Positions 15,101-22,348 of a stretch of 24,866 nucleotides of DNA are shown here, piece by piece. The stretch's first letter is position 1; every line of letters starts with the position of its first letter. The notes under the pieces were generated by a model. The model saw only the letters and a list, made by a program, of their open reading frames with translations, did not search any database and was not told where the DNA came from. This DNA is from a virus: IMG/VR virus record IMGVR_UViG_3300046504_000035, positions 1 to 24,866 of that record; one strand, 5' to 3'. The position numbers were made by a program, and so were the translations under genes.

Positions 15101-17164
15101 TTACCTCGCCATTTCGGCCGGGACCTGCTGGTCGGCCGGTTGCTGTTGGGCTGCCGGCGGTTGCTGGCCGGCGGCGGTATCGTTTCCGGGCTGGGCGGCG
15201 GCAGGCGCGGGTGCGGGCGGGCCACCGGCCGCTTTTGCCTTGGCCTGCGCCTCGGCCGCCGCCTGCTGCTGCTGGAGGAACTGCGTGAACTGCTGGAACA
15301 TCGGCAGTTGCTTCATCAACGTCCGGCCCTTGTCGCTCATGCGGAAGGCATCGAAGATGTCCGGCAGGAGCAGCATTCCGCCGCCGGGGGCCACAGCGTT
15401 CACCGCGCCGAACAGGGCCATCATGTCGGCCTTGTCCCTGTCAATGTCGTTGGGAAGATCGGTGGTCGTCATCAGCCGGATGTCGAACCGAACGTCCTTC
15501 ATGCCGCTGGTGATCTGTGCCACGGTGTCTTCGTCGCCGTCGGCCGCCACGCGAATCCACCGATCCGGCGGGTACATCCGCTGGGCGATTTCCGCGATGT
15601 GCTCGAACACGTCGACAGCGAAGATGTCGCACATGCGATTGGACAGGGCCTGCCGCAAGCGGCTGTTAGTCTGCAAATCCTGGGCTTCCGTCGCCGTAGT
15701 GCCCTTCCGCATGGCATGGCCCAGGCCGATGTCCTGCATACCCGTCTGGTCGCGAAGGTCCTTGCCCATCTGCTGGTAGAGCATCAGCGCACCCTGCGAA
15801 ATCTCCGGCGGCCTCTCGCGGCGGACCTTATCCATCGCGCCCTTCTTGACGACAAGAATATGGCCGGCCTTGGCCTTCAACTTACGAGCGATTGCTTCGC
15901 CCGTCTTGACACCAGCCAGTGCGCCCTCCTCAACAACCGCCTGCGGGTCGCCGAAGTATTTGACGTGGTTGCACAGGTGGACCATGCTGATGTTCAGCCA
16001 GTCCTGCAAACCACGGGCTTGCAGCGTGTTGTTGAGGCCCTGCCACACATGCGGCAGAACGTGATTGACGCCGACGGTGTAGGGCCACTTGCGATACGGC
16101 CACCGCTGCTCGGCTGGCTTATCGTTGAGGATCACGCCGTTGCATCGCAGGATCAGGCGGCCGAATGGGTAGGCCGGCGTGGCATGACGCTCGGTTGTCG
16201 GCTCCATCAGCCTATCGCCTTCCCACGGCTGGCCGGTCTTGGTGTTCACATACGTCTCGCTCGGCGCGTGGAAGGCCAGGTGCCCGGCGTCCATCATCTC
16301 CTGCTTGGTAGGCTCGTGCAGCCTGTTCTCCACATTCTCGGAGAAGTCTCGCAGAAGGAACTGCTCTACCGTCACGCGGCGGCGGTGGATTGCCTGCCCC
16401 TGTGTCGTGCTGCCGTCAGGCCGCGGGTTAATCAGGCTGACCAGTTGCCCTATCCAATACTGCTCAGGGGTTCGCTCTTGGTCCTGCTGGCCGTCCGGTG
16501 CCGGGCTGTCGGGGCCGTACCCAACGCCATTAGCGCTCAGGTCATCCACGACGCCCTTCGGAGCGTTCTCAAGTTCGGGGGCGGCGTGGGGCCAGCGGGC
16601 CTTCGCCTCTTCCAGGTCTATCTGCCGGCGGCAGAAGACGTACTTAGCGTCGGTCAGCGTCTCTGCCTCCGGGTCCGCGCCGAAGTATTCCGGCCGAATG
16701 AGCGATAGTTCGATCTCGCCATCCCACCGCTCTTCCCGGTCGTTCCATATGCTCTTCGGATTCCAGTAGGGATAAGAAATCCAATGGCCGTATATCTTGC
16801 CGTCAAGCTGCGCCCGCAAGAGGTGGTCGGCGAACTTGAGTTGCGTTTCGTAGAGCCAGCGGAGGTGCGATGTCCAGACCTTCGCGGCGGTGGAGTCCTT
16901 GCCCTGGCATGGCCGGGCCGTGATGATCTGGTTTCGCTGGCTGGCGAGGGCCAGTTCCTGCATCATGGACGGGAAGATGTAGTTCGCCCAGACCGGCTCG
17001 AAACCATCCTTCAGCGGCATGTCGGCAAGCTGGTTGTCGTAGATGTAGTTGTACGCCTGCCGCCAAATATCCCGCCACTGCTTCGTAACGATAAGGGCAT
17101 CGTCACGCCGCTCATTGAGCTGGCTGTTGAGGTCGTCGAGTTGTGCCTTTACGGTTTTCGGCAT
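15101..17164 (-). CDS. Portal protein
   Basis: This 687-aa protein forms the dodecameric portal through which DNA is packaged. Its start overlaps the stop of the membrane-protein gene (TAATG). Portal features include an N-terminal helical region with WRQAYNYIYDNQ, the WANYIFPSMMQELALASQ helix, GKIYGHWISYPYWNPKS and RPEYFGADPEAETLTDAKYV segments, and a long late helix with QDWLNISMVHLCNHVKYFG and AIARKLKAKAGHILVVKKG. The last 90 residues are an Ala/Gln/Pro-rich barrel-like or disordered tail. The length is close to that of P22-type portals rather than the shorter portals of many siphoviruses. Position between terminase and scaffold confirms it. Confidence 0.85.
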   Translation of the reverse strand: MPKTVKAQLDDLNSQLNERRDDALIVTKQWRDIWRQAYNYIYDNQLADMPLKDGFEPVWANYIFPSMMQELALASQRNQIITARPCQGKDSTAAKVWTSHLRWLYETQLKFADHLLRAQLDGKIYGHWISYPYWNPKSIWNDREERWDGEIELSLIRPEYFGADPEAETLTDAKYVFCRRQIDLEEAKARWPHAAPELENAPKGVVDDLSANGVGYGPDSPAPDGQQDQERTPEQYWIGQLVSLINPRPDGSTTQGQAIHRRRVTVEQFLLRDFSENVENRLHEPTKQEMMDAGHLAFHAPSETYVNTKTGQPWEGDRLMEPTTERHATPAYPFGRLILRCNGVILNDKPAEQRWPYRKWPYTVGVNHVLPHVWQGLNNTLQARGLQDWLNISMVHLCNHVKYFGDPQAVVEEGALAGVKTGEAIARKLKAKAGHILVVKKGAMDKVRRERPPEISQGALMLYQQMGKDLRDQTGMQDIGLGHAMRKGTTATEAQDLQTNSRLRQALSNRMCDIFAVDVFEHIAEIAQRMYPPDRWIRVAADGDEDTVAQITSGMKDVRFDIRLMTTTDLPNDIDRDKADMMALFGAVNAVAPGGGMLLLPDIFDAFRMSDKGRTLMKQLPMFQQFTQFLQQQQAAAEAQAKAKAAGGPPAPAPAAAQPGNDTAAGQQPPAAQQQPADQQVPAEMAR

Positions 17165-17358
17165 TACCCTGTCTCGTCCTCTGTGTCGGTGTCGTAGTGG
17201 GGCGGATCGGCTAGAAGCGGCTCGTCGCGGCCTTCAAGCCGGCCTACGCGCATGGCGACCTTCACGCCGATCAGGAAGGCTGCGATGACGCCGCAAGCGG
17301 CAACAATCCCCTCCACGATGACGGCGACCAGCAACAGAATTTGGGTGGTTTCGCCCAT
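17164..17358 (-). CDS. Single-span membrane protein (holin- or spanin-like candidate)
   Basis: I prefer the ATG at 17358 (MGETTQ), giving 64 aa; a longer start at 17385 is possible. Residues about 6-30 form one uninterrupted hydrophobic segment (ILLLVAVIVEGIVAACGVIAA) followed by Lys/Arg (GVKVAMRVGRLEGR) and an acidic tail (DTDTEDETG). One span with a charged C-terminus is compatible with a small holin or another lysis accessory, but no lysin gene is in the window to support this. It is coupled to portal by TAATG. Confidence 0.6.
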   Translation of the reverse strand: MGETTQILLLVAVIVEGIVAACGVIAAFLIGVKVAMRVGRLEGRDEPLLADPPHYDTDTEDETG

Positions 17359-17478
17359 GCCTGTCCGCCAAGATAAACCAGGCAAGTTGAGGGCTGTGCA
17401 TAAATTGCGGGCGGTGGGCTATTTGTGCTGTACTTTGGCTGGACGATATGGGATATAGGGCGGTTGAAAGGGTTTGCT

Positions 17479-17676
17479 ATGAAAACAAAACCACTGCCGA
17501 GGGGTCCGTTCGCGTCACTCAGGGAAGCGGCCGTTGCCCTGGGCTGTTCAGTAGAGACGGTTCGGCGCAGGTTCGACGAGGGGAAGTTGAAGGGGATTCA
17601 CGACACGCACAGGCGGGTGTACTGGACGAGCGTTGACGCCTACGTCAAGACGCACAGCAACTCGCGGAAGCCGTAA
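17479..17676 (+). CDS. Small helix-turn-helix DNA-binding protein (MerR/excisionase-like)
   Basis: This 65-aa protein starts at an ATG at 17479 with GAAAGG about 8 bases upstream. It contains FASLREAAVALGCSVETVRRR followed by FDEGKLKGIHDTHRRVYWTSVDAYVKTH: a winged-helix layout with an HTH and a basic wing, as in excisionase and MerR-type domains. It is the only rightward gene inside the leftward late operon and ends 16 bases before the converging end of the 76-aa gene. It may regulate the late genes or recombination; the target is unknown. Confidence 0.75.
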   Translation: MKTKPLPRGPFASLREAAVALGCSVETVRRRFDEGKLKGIHDTHRRVYWTSVDAYVKTHSNSRKP

Positions 17677-17691
17677 CCGTGGATGTCACGT

Positions 17692-17922
17692 CTATGTCGG
17701 CCTGATGCCTGCGTTCCAGAGATCATCCATCAATCCCTGCGCTACCTTCGCGTCGATCTTGGCTGTAGGGGCTGGTATTTCCGCATCGACGACGCGATCA
17801 ACCCAGTTGAATGACTCCGCACGAACACGTCGGCCATCATCGGCCACGGCAAATGCGACAAGGGCCAGCCCAAGCTTGGGCCATTCCGAAATCTGCAATG
17901 CCACAAGATTCTCGCTCGTCAT
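17692..17922 (-). CDS. LMDDLW-motif protein (76 aa)
   Basis: The start is an ATG at 17922 overlapping the terminase large-subunit stop (ATGA). The protein ends with AKVAQGLMDDLWNAGIRPT, the core motif shared with the 55-aa gene at 7133-7300 and the 125-aa gene at 21697-22074. The N-terminal 50 residues (SEWPKLGLALVAFAVADDGRRVRAESFNWVDR) look like a small beta-rich domain. This copy lacks the HLQDMR-type C-terminal extension of the 125-aa member. Its function is unknown. Confidence 0.75.
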   Translation of the reverse strand: MTSENLVALQISEWPKLGLALVAFAVADDGRRVRAESFNWVDRVVDAEIPAPTAKIDAKVAQGLMDDLWNAGIRPT

Positions 17923-19826
17923 GTCGTTTCATCCTCTTCGAGAGCCTCGTCCATGTTGTCAATCCCGCCGGCCTGCATGTAGCCCTTGGCGGCCGTTTCA
18001 ATCATTACGAATCCCTCCTCTTCCGGCGTCGTCCTTGTCCGCGGGCAGTCCTTGTGGACCTGCAACGCGATCATCGCGGCGAACAGTTCATCGTCGTGCT
18101 GGCCGCGGGCGTGGTCGCTCCGGCCCGACATCGTGATGATGAATGTCTCCTCCTCGTTCACCAGCACGGCCGAGTGCGGCGTTATCCGACCTTCGTACCC
18201 GCCGTCCGGCCCGGCCCGGCACGCCTCCTTCCACTCGATGACGATCCGCTCGCGGTTGCTGCTCGTCGTGCGGAAGCCGTACTCGGCCAGCTCCGCACCG
18301 CCCTCGACGTTCACCATATCGAGCATCCGCCGGTACAGCCGCTCGTAACCAGCCTCCACCAGCACCAGCACCGTCGCCTTGCCGGTGTTGTTCACTTCCG
18401 GCGTCACCCATGCCCTGTTGTACCACACGGCGCAGAGATGAAGCTGCCGGCCGAACTCCGTCTCACTAATCTCCGGGCCTTCCCACCGGGCGACCTGATG
18501 CAGCGTCACCCTGTCCAGCACGAACCCGCGAGTCCGATCATGCTCGCTGTGATCGTCGTCAGGGTCGCTCAGCTTCCCTTCCGCCACGTCGCCGCCGATG
18601 GCGTAGTCGTGGTAGGGGGCCGGCGGCTGGTATATCTCCCAGTATGAGGTAATGTAATCTCCCTCGTGCGCCGATACGGTGCCGTCAGGCTCCCACTGGA
18701 ACCGAAATTTAGCACCCGTCAGCACGCAGCGACGATGCCTGTCGGTAATGCCAGCGGGTATCCGGCGTCGACCAGAACGTGAAAACGCCTCTGCTGGCGA
18801 GGACGGAAATTCCACGGCGAAGAGTTCTTCGTCGCCACCTTCGTTATCCTCGATGGTTCGCCTGCGCCAGTAGAGTTGCTGGAGCGTCGCCCCGATGGAC
18901 TGCAAGGCCAGTTCCTTCTCCGACATCAGGCCCCATGCGTAGCCAGGCGGCGGCTCGGCGGCGTAGCTGGCGAAGGAAAGCCACGAAAAGAACAGCGGCA
19001 TGTAGCCGGCAAGGCTCGTGGTGTTCTGCTTGCGGTATTCCACGGCCGAGTCCCAGCGCGATTTGAACTCATCCCAGCCCGATGCCGTCGATTCGATGAC
19101 GATGACGTTCGGGCCGGTACGCGGCACGGCGTTGGAAACCGAGTTGAGCGTCTTCTTGGCGTTCCGCCACGAAGGAACCTCTGAGCAGTGTACGAATGTC
19201 AGCGTGTCGCCACGCTTCAGGCTTGTCCTGCCAGCCGTCTGGACCTGGAAGACGCTCCGATGCGGCCGGGACCACCGCATCTCCTTCTTGCCGGGCTTGC
19301 CCTGGTCCAGTTGCCGGGCGGTGGGATTCTCGCTCTGGTACATCGAGGTCATAGAGAATAGCGTCTGCGAGTCCTCGTCCGTCTGCGCGCACACCAACGC
19401 CCTTGTGTTCGGGAACAAGTGGGCCAGCATGTACCCGAACGCCTCCACCACCGTCGAGCAGCCCATCTTGCGGCTTTTTAGGATGATGATGCGGGCCGGA
19501 AGGCCGGCGAGTAGTTGCGAGCACAGCCAGAACAGGACGCGGTACTGAACAGGGTTGACACCGCCGGCAAACCGTGGATCGTGAAGAACGTCCAACGCGA
19601 TCAACGAGCCAGAGTCGGAACGGATGCACAGGTTCGACGCCATCCACCGGCACGTCGCCATCGTCAGGCGGTCACGGTCGTCCTGCGTGAGCGGCCGGCC
19701 CGGTTCGTCAGCTGGGGGGAAGAACTCGACAAGTTGCACCACGCGGCCTTCAAGCCCAGCCAGCGGGTCATCAAGGTTCCTGACACACCACAGCGCGTCG
19801 CGGGGTTGTTCGCCAGGCTTGGTCAT
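17919..19826 (-). CDS. terL: Terminase large subunit (packaging ATPase/nuclease)
   Basis: I choose the ATG at 19826 (MTKPGEQ), which overlaps the preceding stop as ATGA; a GTG ten codons upstream is possible. The 635-aa protein drives DNA into the prohead and cuts the concatemer. The ATPase domain has a Walker A-like KSRKMGCST (117-125), Walker B-like TLTFVHCSE (208-216, E216 catalytic) and a VIVIESTASG coupling motif (241-250). The RNase H-like nuclease domain shows AIGGDVAEG (D413), TPEVNNTG (E477) and GQHDDE (D578/D579), a full set of acidic residues. Small subunit upstream and portal downstream complete the packaging module. Confidence 0.9.
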   Translation of the reverse strand: MTKPGEQPRDALWCVRNLDDPLAGLEGRVVQLVEFFPPADEPGRPLTQDDRDRLTMATCRWMASNLCIRSDSGSLIALDVLHDPRFAGGVNPVQYRVLFWLCSQLLAGLPARIIILKSRKMGCSTVVEAFGYMLAHLFPNTRALVCAQTDEDSQTLFSMTSMYQSENPTARQLDQGKPGKKEMRWSRPHRSVFQVQTAGRTSLKRGDTLTFVHCSEVPSWRNAKKTLNSVSNAVPRTGPNVIVIESTASGWDEFKSRWDSAVEYRKQNTTSLAGYMPLFFSWLSFASYAAEPPPGYAWGLMSEKELALQSIGATLQQLYWRRRTIEDNEGGDEELFAVEFPSSPAEAFSRSGRRRIPAGITDRHRRCVLTGAKFRFQWEPDGTVSAHEGDYITSYWEIYQPPAPYHDYAIGGDVAEGKLSDPDDDHSEHDRTRGFVLDRVTLHQVARWEGPEISETEFGRQLHLCAVWYNRAWVTPEVNNTGKATVLVLVEAGYERLYRRMLDMVNVEGGAELAEYGFRTTSSNRERIVIEWKEACRAGPDGGYEGRITPHSAVLVNEEETFIITMSGRSDHARGQHDDELFAAMIALQVHKDCPRTRTTPEEEGFVMIETAAKGYMQAGGIDNMDEALEEDETT

Positions 19827-20059
19827 CGGCAGTTTGGGCCTCCGACTGGTTTCCACTCGCGTTCGTGCTTACGCAGGAATTCATCTACCCTACAGCGTTG
19901 CCTCCACGATTCGATTGCGTGCATGATCGCTCTGTCGGCCCGGATAACATCGCCCTCCATCGCAACCATCTTGGCACATGCTTCCGGACTCTCCATAATG
20001 GCAGCCTCAAGCGCCTCACATGCGCGGATTACGTTATGAATTGCGTCGATCACGTTCAC
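19823..20059 (-). CDS. Hypothetical helical 78-aa protein between terminase subunits
   Basis: I choose the GTG at 20059, which overlaps the stop of the 26-aa microprotein as GTGA; in-frame GTGs up to 20077 are alternatives. The product is helical with Ala, Glu and Met (IHNVIRACEALEAAIMES, GDVIRADRAIMHAIESWRQRCRVDEFL) and ends in a basic WKPVGGPNCR tail. No family was recognised. Coupling to both terminase genes suggests a role in packaging or gene expression, but nothing in the sequence proves it. Confidence 0.6.
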   Translation of the reverse strand: MNVIDAIHNVIRACEALEAAIMESPEACAKMVAMEGDVIRADRAIMHAIESWRQRCRVDEFLRKHEREWKPVGGPNCR

Positions 20060-20136
20060 GGCTTTCTCCACCACCACCAGCCAATGAATATTCCAACGGC
20101 GACGCCAAGGACATAAAATAAGGTGTTGTCGATCAT
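20056..20136 (-). CDS. 26-aa membrane microprotein with a Trp4 motif
   Basis: This 27-codon frame starts with an ATG at 20136 overlapping the terminase small-subunit stop (ATGA), and its own stop overlaps the next GTG (GTGA). It encodes MIDNTLFYVLGVAVGIFIG then WWWWRKP: one hydrophobic span followed by four tryptophans and a basic end. The double overlap is strong evidence that it is translated. The size resembles phage-encoded membrane micropeptides; the function (holin-like, membrane regulator) is unknown. Confidence 0.55.
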   Translation of the reverse strand: MIDNTLFYVLGVAVGIFIGWWWWRKP

Positions 20137-20858
20137 ATCACGCCGCCTTCCCGTTCCTGCGCCGCCGGCATTACCTCCTCCGGCCTTGTCTCCGGATCAG
20201 CCGGCACCACGCACACCGCTTGCGAGAATCCAGCCGTCGGCGTCGGCACCCCAGGAGCAAGATCGGCTGGCGGCGGCGGAACCTCCACCGGCAACCGCCG
20301 CAGCGGCTCCTGCGTCACGTACCGAGAACGCCCGTCAAACGCGTCCGGCCGCGGGGCCGACTGCTCCGCAGCCAGCTTCACTATCGCCTCGTTCGCCTTG
20401 AGCTGATCGTGCAGTTCAAGCTCCACGCTCTGTGTCTCGTCACCGTCCTTGCCAACGTGCCGAGTCTTCTTCATCTTCTTCACCAGCCGTGTGTTCACCC
20501 CGGCCGCCCTGGCCTCCTTCAACGACATCTTCCCGTCCAGCACGTCCTCCAGGTCCGCCAAGTCGCCCGAAGCTATCTGCGCAATCCGTACCAGCGATAG
20601 CATCGGGTCCACGCCGGCCGCCACTATCCGGGCCTTCAACCACGCCCGGACGCCAGAACGAGTGAGGTACCGCTTGCCGGCCTCAGCCGGCGTCAGCCCG
20701 CACTCCTTCGCGGCCACAGCCAGCACGAACCCTGCCTCCAGGTACGCCTGGCAGAACTTCGCCTCCAGCGGATCGTCAATGAACGGGTCCACCGCCTCCA
20801 GCATCGGCAACGACTCCGCACCAGGCGGCTCAAGAGGATAATCAGCGTCCTTCGTCAT
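20133..20858 (-). CDS. terS: Terminase small subunit
   Basis: This 241-aa protein starts at an ATG at 20858 with GGAG about 7 bases upstream. Residues about 25-80 (DPLEAKFCQAYLEAGFVLAVAAKECGLTPAEAGKRYLTRSGVRAWLK) form the HTH-type DNA-recognition region seen in small terminases. Helical oligomerisation segments follow, with ELELHDQLKANEAIVKLAAEQ near residue 150, a typical feature of this family. The last 80 residues are Pro-rich and disordered. It recognises the pac/cos site and recruits the large subunit encoded downstream. Confidence 0.8.
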   Translation of the reverse strand: MTKDADYPLEPPGAESLPMLEAVDPFIDDPLEAKFCQAYLEAGFVLAVAAKECGLTPAEAGKRYLTRSGVRAWLKARIVAAGVDPMLSLVRIAQIASGDLADLEDVLDGKMSLKEARAAGVNTRLVKKMKKTRHVGKDGDETQSVELELHDQLKANEAIVKLAAEQSAPRPDAFDGRSRYVTQEPLRRLPVEVPPPPADLAPGVPTPTAGFSQAVCVVPADPETRPEEVMPAAQEREGGVI

Positions 20859-21107
20859 CTACTCTCCCCTGATCCGATGGAGAAGGGCTTCGGCATCGGC
20901 AAAATGCTTCATGCACTCCTCAGTGTCCTCGCGGCTGTTTGATGGATTGGTGGCCGCGTCGTACCCGTACTCAAGCAGCCACTCGAGCGCGTCGATCAGT
21001 TCCGGCACCGCCGCGACGGCGCGGATGGTCGCCTCGGAATTGCCCCGCGGCCCGACAACAAACCAAGAATCCTGCATCGCTTCACGGAAGGCGTCTTTGG
21101 TTTCCAT
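20859..21107 (-). CDS. Hypothetical 82-aa protein at the head of the late operon
   Basis: The start is the ATG at 21107 or the GTG directly before it; GGAG lies 6-9 bases upstream. The stop abuts the terminase small-subunit start. The protein is helical and acidic (AVAAVPELIDALEWLLEYGYDAATNPSNSREDTEEC, HFADAEALLHRIRG). No family was recognised. As the first gene of the leftward unit it faces the XRE gene across a 91-base divergent region. Confidence 0.65.
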   Translation of the reverse strand: METKDAFREAMQDSWFVVGPRGNSEATIRAVAAVPELIDALEWLLEYGYDAATNPSNSREDTEECMKHFADAEALLHRIRGE

Positions 21108-21155
21108 CACCGCATTCTCCCTGCCACTACCATTAAGTCAACAGATTTCCAAAAT

Positions 21156-21168
21156 ATTGCATTGCAAT
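21156..21168. promoter_or_regulatory. Candidate operator: ATTGCA-T-TGCAAT palindrome
   Basis: A perfect 13-bp odd-centred palindrome overlaps the -35 element of the rightward XRE promoter, in the 91-base gap between divergent genes. Position and size fit an autoregulatory operator for the adjacent XRE protein, although only one copy is seen. A leftward TTGACT element (21136-21141, minus) nearby has no good -10. Confidence 0.4.
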
Positions 21169-21190
21169 TACCCGAACCACCAGCCATACT
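21162..21190 (+). promoter_or_regulatory. Predicted promoter of the XRE regulator
   Basis: TTGCAA at 21162-21167 and CATACT at 21185-21190 are separated by 17 bp. The expected start of transcription (about 7 bases past the -10) falls on or beside the ATG at 21199, and no Shine-Dalgarno sequence precedes that ATG. This predicts a leaderless mRNA, as for lambda cI from PRM. Confidence 0.45.
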
Positions 21191-21198
21191 ACCACACC

Positions 21199-21423
21199 AT
21201 GACCAACAACGAACATCGAAACGCCCACTGCGCCGCACAACTCCGACAGGCCAGATTGGCTAAAGGACTCTCCATCCTGCAACTCGCCCAGGCCGCCAAA
21301 GTCACACCAGGAACCATCTACGCCTACGAACGCGGTATCGGACTCAAGTGGAGCACCGTCTGCATCCTCGCCCAGGCACTCGGACTTACTCTCGTCACCT
21401 ACCAGAAAAACCCAAACCCATGA
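21199..21423 (+). CDS. XRE/Cro-CI family transcriptional regulator
   Basis: I choose the ATG at 21199 (MTNNEHRN) because coding character begins there. The 74-aa protein is a single HTH domain: LRQARLAKGLSILQLAQAAK (helices 1-2), VTPGTIYAYERGIGLKWSTV (recognition helix with the YERG signature) and CILAQALGLTLV. It lacks a dimerisation or peptidase domain, so it resembles Cro or a small repressor more than full CI. It is transcribed divergently from the packaging and structural operon and is the obvious candidate switch regulator. The next gene starts within its stop codon (ATGA). Confidence 0.8.
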   Translation: MTNNEHRNAHCAAQLRQARLAKGLSILQLAQAAKVTPGTIYAYERGIGLKWSTVCILAQALGLTLVTYQKNPNP

Positions 21424-21671
21424 GTACCGACCGGTTTACAACCCACTGGCAAGTAGTCCCCAACCCCATGCGGAACGACGGCGTGTTCATCGTACTTGAT
21501 GTCCCGCCACAGCCATACCCCGGAGTACGCAATATCCACGGCGGGAAAATCATGCAGCTACCCCCGCACGTCGGGTTCAACAGCTCGATGGACCGCGACC
21601 TGGCCGAGTTCATCGTCAAGGCCGTCAACCTCTTCATCGACAAAGAAACCCCCACCACGCCAGTTACATAA
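21420..21671 (+). CDS. Hypothetical 83-aa protein
   Basis: The start is the ATG at 21420, overlapping the XRE stop (ATGA). The protein has a beta-like N-half (WQVVPNPMRNDGVFIVLDVP), a Pro/His-rich loop (GKIMQLPPHVGFNSS) and a C-terminal helix (RDLAEFIVKAVNLFIDKE). No family was recognised. Coupling to the XRE gene suggests co-regulation. Confidence 0.65.
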   Translation: MSTDRFTTHWQVVPNPMRNDGVFIVLDVPPQPYPGVRNIHGGKIMQLPPHVGFNSSMDRDLAEFIVKAVNLFIDKETPTTPVT

Positions 21672-21696
21672 GGCGGCAGGGAGGGAAGGAGAACAC

Positions 21697-22074
21697 ATGG
21701 AAATCAGCATGGGCAAGACCAGCATCCGGGTCGCCAAGGACATCAAGGACATCGCTGGCGACGGCGTCAAACTCTTCATCCTTCGCGGAGACCAAGCGGC
21801 ACGCAGCCTGCGATGGACAAAGATCAAAGCCCCTAACCACGATCCACTCGCCAGCATGGACGGACACGCCGCACAGAGACTCATGGACGACCTCTGGGAC
21901 TGCGGCGTCAGGCCAACCAGCGACGCAGGAACCAGAGCCATGCCCGCCGTCCAGCACCACCTCCAGGACATGCGGGCAATCGTTGCCGCAACCCTGAAAC
22001 TATCACTTCCTGCCATGCCGCCGCCGCCAACGCAAAAAACCTTTGTGCAGATCGGAGCGGCTACGTGGCAATAA
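21697..22074 (+). CDS. LMDDLW-family phage protein, full-length member
   Basis: This 125-aa protein has a strong site (AAGGAG, 5-6 bases before the ATG at 21697). It carries AAQRLMDDLWDCGVRPTSDAG near residues 58-76 and VQHHLQDMRAIVAATL near residues 84-99. This two-block layout, motif then HLxDMRxLV helix, is familiar from phage genomes but has no established role known to me. The N-terminal 50 residues (KTSIRVAKDIKDI, KLFILRGDQAARSLRWTKIK) appear to be a small alpha/beta domain. The 76-aa and 55-aa genes on the other strand look like shortened relatives. Confidence 0.75.
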   Translation: MEISMGKTSIRVAKDIKDIAGDGVKLFILRGDQAARSLRWTKIKAPNHDPLASMDGHAAQRLMDDLWDCGVRPTSDAGTRAMPAVQHHLQDMRAIVAATLKLSLPAMPPPPTQKTFVQIGAATWQ

Positions 22075-22082
22075 GGACCAAA

Positions 22083-22331
22083 ATGACGAAGTTCTGTCCA
22101 AGTTGTGAGGAAGACCGCCAGGTCAAGACGATTACGCGGGACGCGACCTACACGGTTCGTGATCGGAAGATCACGGTTCGCGTAACCACCGAGGTCTGCT
22201 CCACCTGCGGGCAGCCCGTGGGATCCGATGAGCAGGACCAGGCCGTGCTTGACGCCGTTCACGCGGAGTACCGGCGTCAGGCCGACCTCCTGACTCCGCA
22301 GCGTATCGAGCACGTTCGGGTAGTGTCCTAA
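22083..22331 (+). CDS. YgiT/MqsA-type zinc-finger protein lacking its HTH domain
   Basis: The start is the ATG at 22083, with AAGGA 5 bases upstream and 8 bases after the previous stop. The 82-aa product has the YgiT-type fold signature: CPSC (C5, C8), TYTVRDRKITVRVTTEV, CSTCG (C39, C42), an acidic SDEQDQ turn and a helix with AEYRRQADLLTPQRIEHVR. In MqsA-family antitoxins this LLTPxxIxxxR segment leads directly into an XRE DNA-binding domain; here translation stops four codons later. No toxin gene is visible upstream, where a phage gene lies instead. It is probably a broken antitoxin, or a stand-alone zinc-binding protein. Confidence 0.75.
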   Translation: MTKFCPSCEEDRQVKTITRDATYTVRDRKITVRVTTEVCSTCGQPVGSDEQDQAVLDAVHAEYRRQADLLTPQRIEHVRVVS

Positions 22332-22348
22332 TTTGACGCTCTTCCGCC

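Noticed and set aside
15140-16708. 522-aa rightward frame opposite the portal gene
   Set aside because: It is a shadow of the portal coding sequence, lacking domain signatures.
17395-17403. A TTATGCACA DnaA-box match on the minus strand
   Set aside because: It is a single site without an AT-rich unwinding region, other boxes or a replication gene nearby, so chance is the simpler explanation.
22321-22340. Possible insertion-sequence end at the zinc-finger gene stop
   Set aside because: No inverted partner, target duplication or transposase was seen, so an IS boundary cannot be supported.
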